Of a DNA stretch of 64,000 nt, positions 40,111 through 52,309 are shown piece by piece. The position numbers and the translations under genes were made by a program. The DNA lies in assembly GCF_963678635.1 (NCBI RefSeq), contig NC_087065.1, positions 53,823,858 through 53,887,857 of the forward strand, in the 5' to 3' direction. This DNA comes from Symsagittifera roscoffensis. Its lineage: Eukaryota > Xenacoelomorpha > Acoela > Convolutidae. The number at the start of each line of letters is the position of its first letter. Position 1 is the stretch's first letter. The notes beneath the pieces are model-generated. The model did not search any database and had not been told where the DNA came from. It worked only from the letters and a program-made list of their open reading frames with translations.

Positions 40111-40880
40111 TGAAATGAAAGTTTTTTGTTTGAAGGGCCAGCTCAGATAAACTGAGTGCCCAGCTTAGAAAAATAAACTTGCTTCACTTGAATGGCTTTA
40201 TCAGAAAAAATGACTTGATGCAAATCGAATGAGGGTATACAATATTATAAAGCTTTTCACAGTTTCATCGCTTGAATGGCTTCATCGCAATTTTATGCTT
40301 TTGAAAAATAAGTTTTTTTTTCCGAAACATTTAAGGTTCAAATTAATTTGAAACTTTCTAAAATTATATCAATTGATTGGCTTGGTTAGAAAAATGTAAA
40401 TTTTTGCCGATCAATACACGATATAGAATAGCTTCAAAATTTTTTAAAATTCCTTGCTTGTTGAGAAAAACTATTATTTTGTTAAGCGGATGCACTATAG
40501 AATAACTTCAATATCAAGGCTTGGCTGCCCTGCTCAGAAAATTTTTGTTTTTTTAAATAATTTTCAAGTTTCATCGTTTAACTGGCTTGCTCAAAAAAAA
40601 TTTTATTAGCGAATCAATTTAAGATGGTAGTTAACACATTTTAATATATTGAGGGGTTCGATCAGATAGTTGTTCGAACCGAATCAAGCTGAAGTGCTTT
40701 AAAGCATTTCAAAGTTACATTGCTTGAATGAGATTCGCTGGCTTCGAAAATGTTGATCCCGGTATGGATTAATTTGTTAATTATGTTCAGTTTCATTTTT
40801 TAATTAGCTTGATCTCAACAACTTTTGCGAGCTAATTGGTTTTTGGAGACAGGCTTGCTAGTAAATTTTAATTAAACCCA
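40111..40880. other. 3' flank of the palmitoyltransferase gene
   Basis: Loosely repetitive (GCTTGAATGGCTT and CAGAAAA-type phrases recur) with no gene. TTTAAT at 40867-40872 reads ATTAAA on the gene strand, shortly after the stop codon, and may be the poly(A) signal. Confidence 0.4.
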
Positions 40881-43694
40881 TTAATCTACATGATGTGTTG
40901 GGATTGCAAAGTAGTCTGTCTGCTGAAAAGTCCATGGAGAAAAGAGGAGTAGCCAGTATTTTGGTCCAAGAGCTTCAGTCAAATTCTGATGTAGACTGCG
41001 AGAATACTTTCTGATGCCTTTGCTGTATTCATGCGTAGTCTGATTGACAGCTGTCAGATAGAGAAACATGAGTGTGATGAGAGGTAGCAGAATGGTGTTA
41101 AGAGTTGCCAAAATAGCAAGGGTTATGTTGACTACCAGATACAAAGATTTGCGTCTCAAACCAGCCATGAGAATGTTCCCCATAACGTGGTTGACAAACT
41201 TGTACACGGTGTCGGGATTGAAATTGTATGCGATTGGGTAGTAGATGGAGAAAACGAAGAGAGAATAAGCACAGCAAACGGCACCCCAGTAGGGAACGAA
41301 CATGAAGTGCTAAAACAGAGTTCGTGTTGCCTGGTAAAATACGAACGTAGTTCATGAATATTTAAAAAAAGAACTGATATTGTGTTACAGAAATTTTTGT
41401 TAATAATTTCGGACATTTTTTGGCTGTTAAATGTTAACTCGCTTCCAAGCCACGAGCGCGGAATTTGGTGGGGAACCACCAATCTTGCTATCAGAGAGAG
41501 AGGGAGGCAAAAGCGCGTCATTTTACCACCGCTCGCAAATGATTTAATGGTCGATGACTGAGTATGAAAACTTACCTTTAAGTTGTAGTATCCAACGCAA
41601 ACTCCGTAGAAGTAGCAATGATGATCTCTCTTCAAAACAGTTGCTCTACATACCTTACAGTAATGCATACGGGCCGTCCTGCTCGGATCGACTGTAACTG
41701 GACGATAAAAGTCCCGTCTGCAAAAGGGAAAAGCATGATAGTTGTTGACTCCCTAAATTAAGAAAGAAGTAGGAAGGGAAGATTTTTGTCTCCTTTACCG
41801 TAAGCGTTACCGTCACCACGTATAGATGTTTTTTGTGGTGTTAACGGAGGTCTGTATAAGTTATGAACAAATACTAAACTCGTTCGAAATTGAACGAATA
41901 TAACTGGTATGCATTTGTACAAGCTTTCATTACATTTAACTTAGATAACAAAATTTTGATAATTGGAAAACCGATGGTGCAGAGAGTGTCATAAAACAAC
42001 CATGTTCATGTAACAAATCTATCAAAGAACTCAAATGAGGCACTAAGCATAGTGGTAAGGCGTTCACTTTTAGTTCGTGATATCGTGTATTCGATCCCAT
42101 GCCATGCCAACGATAGTTGTGAGACTGACCTTTCACTAGACCTCTAGATTCAGGTCTACCACAGCGTGACCAATTTCGATTGCAAAAGTTGTACTACATG
42201 ATAGTTCTAGACGCAAAAAATAGCCTTTATTCGGTAAAAAGAGCTTCGCTCAGCAGAATAACTCAGTCTGGATTGTAAGGAAAAAACACAAACGGGCTGT
42301 GCTTAGAAAGGCCTGATTTCATTTCATAGATCCTCTGCAAATTGCGGATACATCAGTGATAACATGCATGTTGCTTCCGACGTTTTAGTACACTTGCGAG
42401 AGCATGTATCTCATAATCGGGAACTAGGCTTTTTCACGTAGAAAACTTTTCTTACAAATACTACTTTTCTTACTTGCTTTGTTTGTAAAGCTTACGTATT
42501 GTTTTATATTGACTTAGCAGCCTCTTTTTGCGTCTTTTGATGCGATTTTTTTGTCTGTATGTGTGATGAGTGGAAGCGTACCGTAAACATTTTAAATTAA
42601 TTTTGATTTTGAAAATGTTCAGCTGCAAGAGTTTCTGCTAAGGTATTTTTGGCTTTATCACCGCCTGGTTAATTTTGTTCCGATGCTGATTTTGCATTCT
42701 ATTAGTTATCCATGTTTTTTCACAACTATCTTCATTCATTTTGATAGATCTGGTTGTATCGCAAGAGGTGCGAAGCTCAGCATCGCCTCTGAGTAAATTT
42801 TTTTCAATTGATCTTTTTGTTCGGCTCAACTGGTGTCTGCTCAAAGATTGCCGGCTTCGTTGCCGCACCACGGATTTTGCTTGTTCTGTAAACAAAATTC
42901 CCTGTTGGTGCAAGTGCAAGTGTTGTTGTTAATTGTAGTTTCAAGAGGGACTTAAAATTTTGAAGATTTTTTTTATTAAATCATTTTTTGCCGGCTCATT
43001 TCGTGTCTGCTTTAAGATTGCCGGCTTTGTTTCCTCTTTGAAAGTTTTGTTTCGTTGCTAATTTATTATTCAAATGTCTGACAAGTTTGCCTAGATTGGA
43101 CTTCTGTTGAAAAAGTTTAAGTTTTGGTAGACTTATTTTTTTTCAAAACTTTCATGTTTTTCTCAATTCCTAATGTTTTTATGTTTGTGTTGTATCCGTT
43201 CACTGCGCTTTTGTTTAATCTTATTTTGCTATCAAATCTATCATTTTTAAATGGAGGAAACTGTGATACTTGTACCTAGAAAATACCATTTGGAAGTAGT
43301 TGTAAACCAGACACACCCACAGATAGCTGAAGACAAGAATGTGCAGAATGATGTAACCGGAGTTAAGGTTGGGGAAAATGGTGGGAAAGTAGACAAACGG
43401 GAGCAGCAGAGAGTAGATGAGGATCATGGCGCTGAAAAAAATATATAGAATGAAAAATCCTTTTTAATTCTTACTGATGCGCATTTATTCGAGAAACAAG
43501 AAAAAAAGTCTAAAGATCTTTAATCTAACCTAAAAGTGCAACTAAAGACTTCAATTGCAACTGTTTTTAGAAAAATGAAACAAGGGTCAAAATATTAACT
43601 ATGCGTACTTGATGTATCCGAGTCCGAGGTACCTGAACTTGTTCACGTCCACGTGCTTGTCTAGAAACTCCTCACACTCCTCGCAACTCACCAT
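40881..43694 (-). CDS. DHHC-type palmitoyltransferase, 4 exons, 270 aa, complete
   Basis: Exons on the minus strand are 43694-43609, 43431-43276, 41717-41576 and 41309-40881. Phases match (2, 2, 0) and lengths sum to 813 nt including TAA. Donors read GTACGC, GTACAA and GTAAGT; acceptors are TTTTTCAG, TTTTGCAG and GTTTTAG. The protein has two N-terminal membrane segments (exon 2), a cytosolic Cys-rich core (exon 3) with HYCKVC, catalytic LKRDHHC and CVGYYN, then two more membrane segments in exon 4. These are followed by the conserved NQTTHEY (the family TTxE motif). It would transfer palmitate from palmitoyl-CoA to cysteines of target proteins on Golgi or ER membranes. The first CxxC of the usual zinc motif is absent, as in some divergent (ZDHHC24-like) members. 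The start is supported by an in-frame TGA 9 nt upstream and an acceptor AG 8 nt upstream. Intron 2 holds a 1.2-kb repeat insertion. Confidence 0.88.
42030..43220 (+). repeat. Composite tRNA-like repeat inserted in palmitoyltransferase intron 2
   Basis: Contents: a tRNA-like segment with an A-box-like AGCATAGTGGTAAGGCG (42047-42063) and a B-box-like TATTCGATCCC (42087-42097); the hairpin-family relic at 42391 followed by CTCATAATCGGGAACTAGG; a GCGAAGCTCAGCATCGCC hairpin (42769-42786); and two GGCTCA...GTGTCTGCT...GATTGCCGGCT spacers near 42826 and 42996. The paralogous intron copy at 45 kb lacks this block. Confidence 0.65.
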
Positions 43695-43702
43695 CGTCAC
43701 CA

Positions 43703-43712
43703 CTCAGAAAAT
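43703..43712 (-). promoter_or_regulatory. 3' splice acceptor 8 nt before palmitoyltransferase ATG
   Basis: On the gene strand ATTTTCTGAG ends at 43703, leaving an 8-nt leader before the ATG at 43694. The polypyrimidine stretch is modest. Confidence 0.4.
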
Positions 43713-43719
43713 GTCTCTT

Positions 43720-45060
43720 TGAAAAGTCTATGGTAAAAAATGAATAAAAAATAAAAATAAAAAATGAAAAAATTTAAAACAAAATTTCGGGTAATTCCGC
43801 TCGCTTTCTAGTAATTTAATTCCATATATAAAAGTTGAGCGCGTAAAATAGATAATTTTGCCGAATCTTCCCGAGATTGGGATGGTTAAAATCATACGCT
43901 TGGCAATTTTAGTGACATGAAATGCATAACTGCCAGTAACATGTGTAAAAGTTCTAAATACTGCACAATTCAGTCCTCTTGTCAATCTTTGCCCAGATAG
44001 AAGGATTCCAAAAGATTTTCACCCTATCGGATTTGGTTTTGTATCAATGAAGAGATTCGAGAAAGTTTATCAGTCAGATCATTGGTATAAAAATCTAAGT
44101 TTTTATGTTTGTTTGTGTTTCATCAGATAAACGGAGGAGATAAAAAGAAATTTTCGAGTTATTCGATGACGCTAGAACCAATTTTTTATTCTGAGCATAT
44201 TGTATAATGAATTTCAAGCTGAATAAATCGCGTGCATAGGCTGACCGTGCTTTATGTACAATATGATAGAATATATGAATTGCGTGTATTTAACGTTACG
44301 TATGTTAATATCGTTAGTAATACTTTTTTTAAGAAACGTTTTAGCCGCAAAAGGAGGCTATCGACAATGACAGGTGGTTTCTTAAATATAATCGGCAGTT
44401 GCTTTCTATTTCTAATACCATTCAAAATACTGAATGAAAATTGAATTGGAATTGTTTTTAAGGTAAGCTTTTAGTGAAACGCAGTTGAAACCAATTTTGT
44501 TAATTTACCTTTAACAGTAGACGTCTAAATACAAGTAAGTTTTAGCCGCGGTGATTGATTGTTCGCGCTTGTAAAAACAACGTCGTTCTGCGCGTTACTC
44601 GGGTCCTAGACAACATTGTATATAAGCTTATTCTGCTGTACTTCATTCGCGAGGGAGGGGAGGGGGAGAGGGTTGTGAAATTTTTAGGAAGGTCCCACAA
44701 GTATGCTGAACTCGGGCGAAAATTTTATTTTTTCATTTTTTTCCAATATTAGAATTGCATGTATTTTTGGTATTTCAATGCAGACAAAATTTTGTGATGA
44801 TGGACAATTTTTGGACTAAACGGCGTTTTCTTTGCTGCGAGTGCGGGTGTTGAAATTAATTAGTTAGATAACGCAACATCGAATTAATTACATGCAAAAA
44901 TCAAGACAAACATTTTCTTTCTTGAACTTCAAAATTAAGCGTTAAATAGGTAGAGCAGGGTAGATCAAAAACAATCTGTAAAACTGCCGTTGTTGGACAA
45001 AAGTTGTTAAGATGAAGCTATCAGTTCATGAAAAGCATTTTAGAAAAAGAAAAATAACAA
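43720..45060. other. Upstream flank, no recognised gene
   Basis: AT-rich. Frames at 43728-43985, 44232-44444 and 44555-44752 show no family motif and lack supporting splice context. I do not call genes here. Confidence 0.4.
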
Positions 45061-45064
45061 AAAA

Positions 45065-45668
45065 GTTACTGGACGATAGAATTCCCGTCTGAAAAAAGGA
45101 AAAATATCTTAAACGAATAATAAAATTGAAAATAACATGAGGGCCACAAGATTTTCGGCTCTTTATACCATTACTGCCATCAGGTATAAATAGTATTTTG
45201 TGATTTCAACGGTGGGCTTTCAAGGCTATGAAAAAATACTGTATTCGTTTGAAATTGAACGTAAAAACTGCTTTGCATTATTACAAACCTTCATTACAGC
45301 TAACTTAGAAAAGAAAAACTTGATAATTGAAAAAACGATAGTGAGAAGAGGGCCCTAAATCAGCCTTGTTTATAGGGAAATTGGTCAATAGACCCAATTA
45401 CATATTGTGTTCGAAGATTGACTTTTTTATCTGTTAACAAAGATATCAATTTTAAATGAAGCCACGTGTAATACTGTACCTTCCAAATACCATCTAGAAG
45501 AAGCCGTAAACCAGATAAAGCCACAGATAACTGAAGGCAAGAATGATCATGATAAGATGATCATGATAAGTTATCAGGGGTGAAGGTAAGAGATAATGAC
45601 TGGAAAGTAGACGAACGGGAGCAGCATAGACTAGATGAGGATCTCGGCGCTGAAAGCTTTCAGAAAAA
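45065..45668 (-). pseudogene. Partial duplicate of the palmitoyltransferase gene (exon 2, intron 2, edge of exon 3)
   Basis: 45065-45370 matches 41691-42000: the first ~25 nt of exon 3 and the adjoining intron, including the TGAAATTGAACG-like segment. 45450-45668 matches exon 2 and its flanks (43225-43445). The exon-2 copy keeps the CTTTCAG-type acceptor, but the frame soon meets TAG (ATCTAG where the functional gene has ATCTAC) and has lost coding bases further on. No copy of exon 1 or of the DHHC motif is seen. It is a truncated, non-functional segmental duplicate. Confidence 0.8.
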
Positions 45669-45669
45669 A

Positions 45670-46480
45670 TTGAAAGCTTTCAGAAAATTAGTTTTATTCT
45701 AAGCTGTTGAAGAACCGCCGAGTGATTTAAATCTCAAGGTTTCGTTGTTTTTAGTAAAATTTTATTTTGGGGTCCTTTCAGACTACCAGCCTCGCAAATT
45801 GGACAGTTTGAATTTCTGGAGAGGGTTCGGGGTAAAATTTTTTTGCTTAGGCAGAAGAATCCCGACAATTAGTACAGAGTAACGTACAGAGTAACGCCAA
45901 ACCATCTTTAAACTTGGCGTTGTTGGGCAAAAAATACCAAGATGAAGTACTGATAGCTTTTAGAAAGTACTGATAGCATTTTAGAAAGAAAAAGAAAATA
46001 ACAAAATAAGCATCAAAAAAAGTTATGTTTCTGTTCAGCAGGGATGCTATGAGCAGGTTTTAGACTTTTACCTTGAAAATTTGTTTCAGTTTTTTCGCAG
46101 GTCAAATAGTTTTACGCGTTTCATAAAACATTCAAGGTCAGCGGATCGTTCTGCACAATTTGCCTCATTTTGCAACACCCATGCTCAAGATGACAAATGC
46201 CTTGAGCTCGAATCCAATCGGGACCTGTTTTTTGATAAACTAGGTATTTTATAATTTAAAGATTTGGAATACCGTTGTTCTGCTTCCTTTATCAATTTAA
46301 TTACCATATAGCCTTTTTCGGTAATTTCGGATTTTAAATCATTGAGATGAGATTTGTAAAAAATCCAGTGGTGCAGGTATTTTATGGTCACGATTGTTTC
46401 TTCTCTTCTAAAGTATAAATAATTCTAGTGAATACCATTTTAAATAAATCAGGACATTTTTTTCTTGAACTTATTAAAAT
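45670..46480 (+). other. No gene; one composite-repeat fragment
   Basis: A module with CCATGCTCAAGATGACAAATG and the B-box-like GAGCTCGAATCCAATCGGGACC (46205-46226) is followed by a T-run. It resembles the last tRNA-like module of the composite family. The rest is AT-rich. Confidence 0.45.
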
Positions 46481-46488
46481 TAAATTTT

Positions 46489-46930
46489 ACTCTAGCAATA
46501 AGCTAGAGTATGGCAATCGAGTACTGGATGTTTTTCCCCTAAATAATTTTGTTCACAAAATGGTAATTTTTGTAGGAATCGTAAATTTTCACGCATGTTA
46601 AATTTTAAAAGAATTTACCTCATCTAGGATTTAATAGGTGGAATACGTTTTCGGTAGTAATAAACTTCCAAATAATTATGTTAAGAAAAAGTTGATTTTT
46701 TTAGTTTGGTTGTTTTGGGCCTAGTTTTTGCCGGTTCATTTTTCGAAATATCTTTTTAAGCTGGCGATTAGCAAGCGTTATCAAATCGGAATGAGGATTT
46801 TTTTCTAGTAAACAACTAGTTAACCGAATTTAGTTGAATCAATTATTGGTGGATACTAACTGGGTGTGTACGAAGTTACTATTAACTACTGGTTGGGTAC
46901 TAGTTACTACAGGGTAGTTTCAGGAGAAGT
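46489..46930 (+). repeat. Hairpin modules: ACTCTAGC/GCTAGAGT variant and a decayed copy
   Basis: 46489-46509 forms a perfect 8-bp stem with loop AATAA, then ATGGCAATCGAGTACTGG. The stem sequence differs from other copies at two paired positions. A second, decayed copy (GCTGGCGATTAGCAAGCG) lies near 46760-46777, followed by TATCAAATCGGAATGAGG. Confidence 0.65.
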
Positions 46931-46943
46931 TGAAACAGATAAA

Positions 46944-47690
46944 TGTCTTCAAGTACTAATTTTGAAAACGAAGCGCAGCTAAACTTAAAGTTAAGGCTTG
47001 TACTGTTCAAGCACCAAATAAACAATGTGAAGGTTTCGAAAACACTGAGTAAAAACTGAGTGAATAATTGCATCTATATTGAAAAAATAAAAGAAAATAA
47101 CTGAGCTTTCACGTAAGTTGTTCCAAAGAAACAAAATAGAAAGAATTGTAAAACTGTTTGCCGTTCATTTTGTGTTAAGTTTTTTTGACAAAAGTCAACT
47201 GTTTGTGACAGTGCTATATAGATTTTTTTTACTAGTATATGTTTTTAAATAGATGTTTTTTTTACTAATATCAAGAAAGAACTGACAAACTTTTAAACTT
47301 TTAAATAAAATGAAAGGTGTTTGAAAAAGAATAGGCTCTCTAGAAGTAATTCTCATTCTCAAAAAAACTGATTGAGGATAGACCAACTGTACAATATCAT
47401 TAGAAAAACATGAGAACAAAAAACGCTTCATCAGCCACTGATTGTACTCAGAAAAGTATTTGGTAAATGTTTGGCATTTAATAAACGCTAGAAGAGTCTT
47501 TTGTCAATTTCGCTTCCTTATTCGTTTTTTTGTTGGAGTTCAGGTTTTGTTCTTATTAAAAAGGTTACGTGAACTACCAAGTAAAAAATATTCATTTTTT
47601 GTATAAATAGAAATAACGGACGAAGAAAATTTCGATTACACAATCCAGAGACGCAAGAAGCAAGCAGATGTGCTGATAAAATTTTAAAAT
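46944..47690. repeat. Diverged direct repeat, partner at 50128-50810
   Basis: Shared blocks in order: GCGCAGCTAAACT, AAAACTGAGTGAAT, CAAGTTATTCCAAAGAAA-like, TTTGTGACAGTG, ACTGACAAA, GAGGATAGACCAACTGTACA-like and TAATAAACG..AGAAGAGTCTTT. Both copies lack coding potential. Confidence 0.7.
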
Positions 47691-48254
47691 TGAATGTGAT
47701 GACTGTTAAAATTTCTTTAAATTGTTTTTCGAAAGGTTGAGAAAAACAATTTGAAATGGTAAGTGCTTAGTAAATTATGGGCCGGTTATTTAATTTTAGC
47801 AGTAGAAAAATTGTTTTTGAAGCGTTTCTAACACATCCTTCTCCAGCTCTACAAATAGCAAAAAACTTAAAAAAACTATTGAGTAAAAAGTTGAAAAACA
47901 AGAATTAATACGTTTTTTGATTATTGAAAGATTGATTTGAATTATATTTGTTAGTTTTGTAAAAGAAACAAGTAAAAAAAAGTCGTGTTGAACTTCTGGG
48001 ATACTTTGAAATTATTTGCACGCCAAAAAACTGATAAATCGAAAATAAAGGTTTTTGGAAAGTTGTCGTCCAAGCTCTGTGTTCTACTTGCACAGGAACC
48101 AGCAGTTCTTGTTCCGCTGGCTATTTTTAAACTGTATCTTGTTATAAAAGAAAAAACTTAAATCCACGACAAGTTTGGGCAATTAATTACAGACATACAA
48201 TAGACATGTAGCAAATGAGTTTTGAAAGAAATGCCTTTTCAATTCAAAATCACT

Positions 48255-49340
48255 TTTCTATTGCTCGCGATTAGCAAGTGCTATCAAATTGGACTTTAGA
48301 CTGTTTTTTGCGTTAATAGCTCTTTAAAAAGAATCAGATGAGTCAGTTGGTATCTTGGGATCTTGGGTCATGAAGAACTTGTTTTTCTAAGCGTCTCCGG
48401 CACATTTTCTTTGAAGTAGCAAATAAACCTGGGACACAATTAAATTCAGCTGATCGTTCTGTGTGTTTGGTTCGTTTTGTAACAGTCATGCTTGAGATAT
48501 AAAAACACTTAAGTTCGAATCCAATCGGGACTTGTTTTTCTGCAAAATGAAAATTCCAGACTTTTTGGGCTTTTTTATCTGCTTTTTGTTGTCGGCTTTG
48601 TCTCCATATTGTGACATTTTTATTTGACCAGATAATTAAACTCAAAAAGTCAAGGCACTTTTTTGAGTTTTTTTTCTTCAATTTTTCTAAATTTCTGTGA
48701 AGTTTATTTTTATTTCTTGATTTTTCAATGCATATTTCTTATAAGACTCAATTCAAGTCAATTGTTCTATTCAATTCAATTTTGAAGAATATGGTTACAT
48801 TTTGTACTTTATTTCAGGGATTTTTTTTAACTTTTGCTTAAAATGTTGGTTTAATAAAATGAAATATTGCAATGTGATAATTGGTTTGATTAAAAAAAAC
48901 GTACTTTTTTTGATTGTTGTTTCTTGTTTTCAGACTGTAAGAATTTATCTTAACCCAATTTAGTGTCGTTTGTTTTTTTGCGCAATTTCGTTTTATATCC
49001 AATTAAGATAATTGCGCAGCGTATACTTTCATTCGAAATTTGTCAATATTTCCTTAAAATTCTGGTAAAGTTTTGTTTGGCAATTCAAATTTGCCTATTT
49101 TGCCTACGATAGTCTTCTTATAAGTCAAAAAACCACCTGGCCTAGAGGTAAAGCACCACTTATTTCAGACGACAAAAGCTGTTGCTTTGCATCCTACCTG
49201 GACTTGTTTTTTTTTGCAGCTGTTTTTTTTTCCTTTTTCGGACTAACATCAGTTTGTTTATTTTTTTCCGGATTAGTTCACGTAGAATTAAGTTTTGCTG
49301 AAAGTTGGGTTTCTTTCTAGCATTCCGAAAGTTTTTTGTA
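48255..49340 (+). repeat. Fragments of the composite tRNA-like repeat
   Basis: A decayed hairpin copy at about 48261-48282 precedes CTATCAAATTGGAC. A GTCTCCGGCACATTTTC segment follows. A B-box-like AAGTTCGAATCCAATCGGGAC (48510-48530) precedes a T-run, and TTGTCGGCTTTGTCTCC (48590-48606) matches the spacer. A further tRNA-like segment with GGCCTAGAGGTAAAGC lies at 49139-49154. Confidence 0.5.
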
Positions 49341-50127
49341 GTGCTTCTAATGGTGAAGATAATATTATTTCTGATATTATGTGCTTTTTCGCACTTTTTG
49401 TAAGTCTGTTTCACAAAAACAATCTTTGAAGGTTTTTTTTTCAAATTTTTGTTACGTTTGATTGACACCAACTAGTACATATCAATTAATCAAATCATTT
49501 ATTGAGCGCTTATTCATTGCCTTTTAGGCGTTAATCGCCATAAAAAAACTCAGTACGCCGAGTTGATTGCTCAAAACCCGATTGTCAAACTTTTGTATCT
49601 GTTAAAGTTTTCCCAGCTAAAACGTTTCAGTTCAATTTTCTAGACCATATATCAAGTTTTTTCATCGTGATAATGAAAAAAAAATATTTTCAAAAAATTT
49701 AAATTTATTTTGTGTTGATTTTTTTACGCGTCTCGACTTCAATATTACACGAATAAATCATGAATATTATGACAGCTTTAGTTCAAGACAAAGTTAGCAG
49801 AACATGAATAATTCTATTGTGGTTCCTGTGAATTTCAGAAGCGCTATCAGTAGGCCTTAACATTCCCTTCGAGGGTAATCCTTTTGTAATATCTTCCCAC
49901 ATTCCAGACTGTGTTATTTTATTGAGCGAAGTTAGTTTTTGCTGCTCAATGCCGTTTTTTTCAGTCTAAAACTTTTACGTGGCACCACTTTTGTTGTTGC
50001 AGCCGAAATTGGTCTGGTTGTGGTAGATCTGAAGCTAGAGGTCAAGTGAGAACTCGTCCTCACGCACTATCATTGCCATGACAATCGATTTCAAGTTGTG
50101 TATAACTCTGTATTTCAAAACAAAATA
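49341..50127. other. No recognised gene
   Basis: AT-rich non-coding sequence with no convincing repeats or open frames. Confidence 0.4.
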
Positions 50128-50810
50128 TTGTCTTTAAGCACTTATTTGGAAATTGATGCGCAGCTAAACTAAAAGTAAAAGCTTGGAAGATATTGAACTT
50201 TCCAAGCACTAAAAAACAATTTGAAACTTTTCAAAGTACTGATTAAAAACTGAGTGAATGATTGCAAGTATTTTGAAAAAAAAAATTAAGTTATCTTTCA
50301 CTCAAGTTATTCCAAAGAAATAAATTAGGGAGAAATGTAAAAGTATTTACCGTTAATTTTGGTGGTAAGCTTTATTGACAAAAATGAACTATTTGTGACA
50401 GTGTTTTATAGCTTTTTTTACTTGCATAGATTTTCTTGATAGATTTTTAAAAAATAATATCAAGTAATAACTGACAAATTTTTAAATACAATTAAAGCAT
50501 TAAAGAATTGGCTCTCTAATAGTTAGTCTCACTCTCAGAAAAACTGATAGAGGACAGACCAACTGTACAAAATCCTTAAAAAAACATGAGAACAAAAAAT
50601 GCTTCATCAGTCATTGAATGTACTGATGAAGCATCTTAATAAGTATTTGGCTTAAGTATTTGGTATAAGTATTTGGAATTCCTCTTAATAATTGTTTGGT
50701 AAAATTCGGTATTTAATAAACGTTAGAAGAGTCTTTTTTCGATTATGATTCTTAACTGACGAAGAAATTTTTTATTACACAATCTAGGCGCAAGAAACGA
50801 GCAGATGTGA
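50128..50810. repeat. Diverged direct repeat, partner at 46944-47690
   Basis: It matches 46944-47690 block by block with small indels. A local triplication of AAGTATTTGG occurs around 50641-50676. Confidence 0.7.
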
Positions 50811-52309
50811 TGATTCTAGCGAAAGTGAGAATTGGAAAACTGTAAGGTTTGAATAACCTTGTTACATAATCTTTTTTGCTTGTTTGTATTCATTACAGTT
50901 CGAGTTCCCTACTTCATTCATTTTTTCCATTTTTCTGAAACTTTTGGAATACAAACTTTTAATGGGCCTAGGTTGAAATTATTCTAGTTCGTAGAGGAAG
51001 TTAATGTCTTATGCGTTTGATGATTTGGGTTTTATTGGCCATTCTTTGCAGCAATTTCATAGTCAGTAAAACATAAAAGTTAGATTCGAGAAACCTGATG
51101 ATTTCATGTAGTTCAGCTTAGTGATTTATCACTTGTAGCTTGAATGAAATAGTTTCCGATTTTTTTGATTGAACAGAAAAAAAGACAATTGATTTTGTCT
51201 ACAAAAATCATAAAACTGTTAAATTGAAAACATATTTTTTTTTGTTGAAAATGACCTCAATGTTTTGTGTTGCGTTTTCAGGAAGTGAATGAAGTTAGTG
51301 TTTTTTCATTCTCATACTTGTAAAGGGGTACATGGCTTCTGTGGAGTTGCTTGCATTCCGTTATCACATTAGTTGAGAACAAAGGTCCTAATATTGTAAC
51401 CTAATATCAGAGTATCAGAATACGACGTTCTAATTACATTTATTGGATGAAGTTTTTACCCGGAGCTAATTTACGAGACTAGTGGCTGATAAATGAAAAC
51501 AAAGATATTACATTTTTTGTTCAAGGCTAGTATGTGATAGTGAGTCATAGTGTGCTTTCGGTCGGTCAAAAAACGTAGCTGCTGGTCTCAAAGTTGCTTG
51601 GAATTTAAAACAATTTAATTAAAAGTTGATTTGTTATGACCGGAACTATTTTCAAATAATAATGAGACAACCTTGTTATGAAATTTGGACGGTAAATGAT
51701 TGGATGTATCTCCTCCTTTGAAAACGGAAAACATGTTTGCTCTGCCCTCAGGTGTTCCAGAATTAAACTTTTAAAAAAAATTTTAATCTTAGTTTAAAGA
51801 GAATCGATTATGTGCACTCTGTCTTTAAAGTCTCAAACAAGTATTTTTTAAACAGGTCTCGAAAATTTGTCTCTGGGAGGCAACAAAATGCTTGAATAAT
51901 TTCTCGGTAATTCACAAAACTGAAATGTTTTTCGACCCTTCCTCAGCGAGCTTGCTTGTTTGATTAGTGAGATTGTTGAAGATTCGTTTTACTAGATCCC
52001 TAAAGTTTAAAACTTGTATTTAATGATGTCCGATTTTTCATTATCATTGATTATTTCCTTAAGTGGGCTTTACAACTCGCGTTTTTGATTAGTTTGCTTC
52101 GCTACAATTCTTATCGGATTTATGAAGTTCTATTGTTTTTCGAAACTGTCAGAGTACTAAAAATGAGTCATATTCTCCTCCTTTATAAATTTTTACACTG
52201 ATTGTTTCACAATGATTGTTTTTTTGCAATGACATAAAAGAAAACTGATGGAAGATACCTTTTTTTTTCATGCCCAATGATTTGTTTATTGAGCTCAACT
52301 TTGTTTTAG
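50811..52309. other. No recognised gene
   Basis: AT-rich. No open frame above about 60 codons with recognisable content and no clear repeat structure was seen. Confidence 0.4.
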
